A DNA stretch of 64,000 nt from Icerya purchasi. Its lineage: Eukaryota; Arthropoda; Insecta; Hemiptera; Monophlebidae. Below, piece by piece: positions 62,017 to 64,000 of this stretch. Both the position numbers and the translations under genes were made by a program. The notes under the pieces are model-generated. The model did no database searches. It had not been told where the DNA came from and was given only the letters and a program-made list of their open reading frames with translations. Numbering within the stretch: position 1 is the stretch's first letter; each line of letters starts with the position of its first letter. The stretch is from contig CM077115.1 of NCBI GenBank assembly GCA_039619475.1, positions 296,299,756 to 296,363,755 on the forward strand. The letters are read 5' to 3'.

Positions 62017-63607
62017 TACAGTAGGTCAAAAAAGTATCCGCATGCCACCCAAAAACGCAGTAGAACGTAACTGGTAAGGATGAAGATAGAGAAAGAGGAT
62101 GTGTATGAAAGAGAATCACCTAAAACGCATATCTGTGCTACATGTTTACCATTCAGAGCGGCGCAGATAGAAAATGCCGGGAAAAACGGAAAAAAAAATA
62201 TTTGTACACGCATGAATTTGTGACTAATGTGTGTACGATAAGATGACGGACATACGGTTTAATGAATGATATGTAGGCTTGTGCAGTATGCGTAATTGAC
62301 AATAAAAGTAAGTTCAGTACTATAAAGTGTGAAAGATGACATCATCAAAAAATACCAAGATAACTGTAGCAGTACGTGCGTGAGTTATATAACACTCCAT
62401 GAAAGTGATTTCAGTTACCGCAAAACTTCCGAAGAAGTAAGTTTCATATTTTCTGCAGTTTGACGTATTATTAAACGGTTTGCAACAACGAGGAAAATCG
62501 AAAACGAGTCGCAAGGCGGCAGATTTCCTAAGGTAGATCAGAGAACAAAACGAGCTATTATCCGTCAAGCGCTCAAAAGTTCATTTCTAAGCGTTCCAAA
62601 GCTAGCCGCTAAATTTGCAGTATTGTCTAAAATCATAGAAATGTACTCAATTCCGCTAATATTCACGGTAGATCTCCAAAGAAGAAATCATTCATTTCAA
62701 AAACTGACCACCAAAAACATTTAGCCTTCGCGAAGGTACATGTCACCAAACAGATAACATATTGGCACTCAGTGATCTTTTCCGACGAAAACAAATTTAA
62801 CTTATTTAACTCATATGATCGATCAACGCGCTACGTATGATGCAAATCAATAGCAAGTTCCAAGCCAATCACTTAAGAGCTACCATAAAACATGAAGGAG
62901 GGAACTGTAGGGTGTGACAGGTGCATGGCGGCTAGTGGGGTCAGAAATGTCGCATTCATTGACAAAAAAATTAAAAAGACACATTAATTCGAGTTATTGC
63001 GTGGTAATTTGAAAGGAAGCACACGTAAATTAGGTTTGAAGAAGTAATTTGTCTTTCAGCCAGACAACGACCCCAAACATACACCGTGATGTTAACTTGT
63101 GAATGGCTACTTTATAATGCCCCCGCCACATACCTCTGTAGTCTTCTGATCTGAACATTATTGAAAATTTGTAGAATCGACTTGATGTCAAAGTGCGTAC
63201 ATGGAAAATTTTCAATACTCAGGATTTAAAACGGGCTTTACAAGTTACATGGGCGGATATTTCTCCCGATTTTACACGACACCTGGTGAATTTCATGCCC
63301 CGACGATTACAAGTTGTTATCGACACGAATGACATGCATACCAAGTTTTTTTTTTTTTTTTTTTTTTTTGGTTACCGGGAAGTATACTTTATTAGTCAAG
63401 TCGGGGACGTACAAATACGTTTATAAGCGCCTTTTTCACTTTTTTGTATAACTTAAAGTTGTGATTTGTTTGTTTTGTCGGAATATATATTTTTTTACCG
63501 CAGTGCTTCTCTTTTTCCTGTACGCAGCAAGTTCTAGCGTAATACATTACCTTCAATCCGTTGCACATTTTTTTTGGTGGTGTGCAAATAATTTTTGACC
63601 CACCGTA
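62017..63607 (+). mobile_element. Tc1-like transposon
   Basis: Left end TACAGTAGGTCAAAAAAGTA; right end, reversed, TACGGTGGGTCAAAAATTAT; both continue into a C/A-rich CACC. TA flanks each side. At 1.59 kb the size suits an autonomous Tc1 element. A T-run of about 24 at 63,346-63,369 is internal to the 3' part. Confidence 0.88.
62340..63330 (+). pseudogene. Tc1-family transposase remnant
   Basis: In pieces: 'RFATTRKIENESQGGRFPKV' with 'KRAIIRQALKSSFLSVPKLA' (second helix-turn-helix, GRPR-like region), 'HVTKQITYWHSVIFSDENKF' and 'NLFNSYDR' (first catalytic Asp in SDE), 'FQPDNDPKHT' (second Asp, expected Q/PDNDPKH) and 'VRTWKIFNTQDLKRALQVTW' with 'ADISPDFTRHLVNFMPRRLQ' near the C-terminus. Many frameshifts and stops; inactive. 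Short minus-strand frames are shadows. Confidence 0.9.
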
Positions 63608-64000
63608 TATGTGCTAATAATGAATAGAAATTTTCTTAGTACTATGCCCTCCCAAAAAAAATAAAACATATATATAAATTTAATAAAAATAACATTCCAC
63701 GCCACATTTTACGCTTTGTTTGGCATTTTTTTCTCTTTCTTTCTTTTTTTCTAGTTAATAGAGCATAATTCGATATATCTATTTTGTGATTAGCGGGGAA
63801 AATTGTACATAGTAAATGTTCCATAAAATGTTGAACGCTATTCACCAGCTCATTATTGAGGAAATATAAATATTACTCTTGAACCAATTTCCCAACTTTA
63901 TACAGTGCAGGAAGGAATAGCATTTAAAGTTAGTCTATGCGTACTATCATTTAAAAATGTTTATAGCAAAAATTAAAAAAATCAAAAAAAAAAAAAAAAA
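63608..64000. other. AT-rich end of window
   Basis: No feature recognised. The window ends in a run of A. Confidence 0.5.

Noticed and set aside
1..64000. CRISPR arrays, operons, ribosome-binding sites
   Set aside because: Eukaryotic spliced gene and eukaryotic transposons; the regular short repeats are microsatellites.

Overview
This is a 64 kb piece of a very AT-rich, intron-rich animal nuclear genome. The set of transposable elements (Jockey-type LINEs, piggyBac, mariner, Tc1 and hAT relics) and the sequence of the one host gene fit an insect. I cannot name the order or species from the sequence alone.

The host gene is on the minus strand. I recognise it as the insect orthologue of BIRC6/Bruce (apollon), a giant inhibitor-of-apoptosis protein that is also a hybrid E2/E3 ubiquitin ligase. 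I could chain 22 internal exons from 49,666 down to 503. Every junction has a GT donor, an AG acceptor and a matching reading phase, giving about 1,755 codons without an in-frame stop. The order runs from the end of the N-terminal region, through an intact BIR zinc domain (CX2CX16HX6C, split over two introns), the beta-propeller part, a helical region, the pieces equivalent to human 'RYGLYSSPFDP' and 'LLEVEPLHFTC', a proline-rich linker, the jelly-roll/CBM-like domain, and into the start of the armadillo-like body. The first roughly 200 residues (start codon, first blades) and the C-terminal half, including the UBC (E2) domain, lie outside the window.

Almost everything else is intronic or upstream DNA filled with mobile-element debris. 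From left to right: a tRNA-like SINE head (4.0 kb); a dispersed ~150 bp repeat (7.2 kb); a perfect 60-bp-arm palindrome (11.0 kb); a decayed Mutator-like transposase-domain element (13.5-15.0 kb); a mariner relic with ~200 bp inverted arms (17.6-18.8 kb); a nearly complete but mutated piggyBac with TTAA ends (20.2-22.3 kb); an internally deleted mariner about 45 bp from a splice donor (23.2-24.1 kb); a SINE-like copy (27.9 kb); a 5'-truncated Jockey LINE (31.9-33.9 kb); a tRNA-derived SINE (36.7-37.2 kb); and a fold-back MITE (46.9-47.4 kb).

Upstream of the last Bruce exon I see only elements: a Tc1-like transposon (50.7-51.8 kb); a nearly full-length Jockey LINE interrupted by a hAT fragment with a perfect 8-bp target duplication (52.1-56.4 kb); a ~1 kb element with 36-bp terminal inverted repeats and tandem internal repeats (58.3-59.3 kb); a second copy of the 150 bp repeat (59.4 kb); a ~330 bp-period tandem repeat (59.8-60.5 kb); and a second Tc1-like transposon (62.0-63.6 kb). 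None of the transposases or reverse transcriptases is intact. No CRISPR, operon or prokaryotic feature is present.
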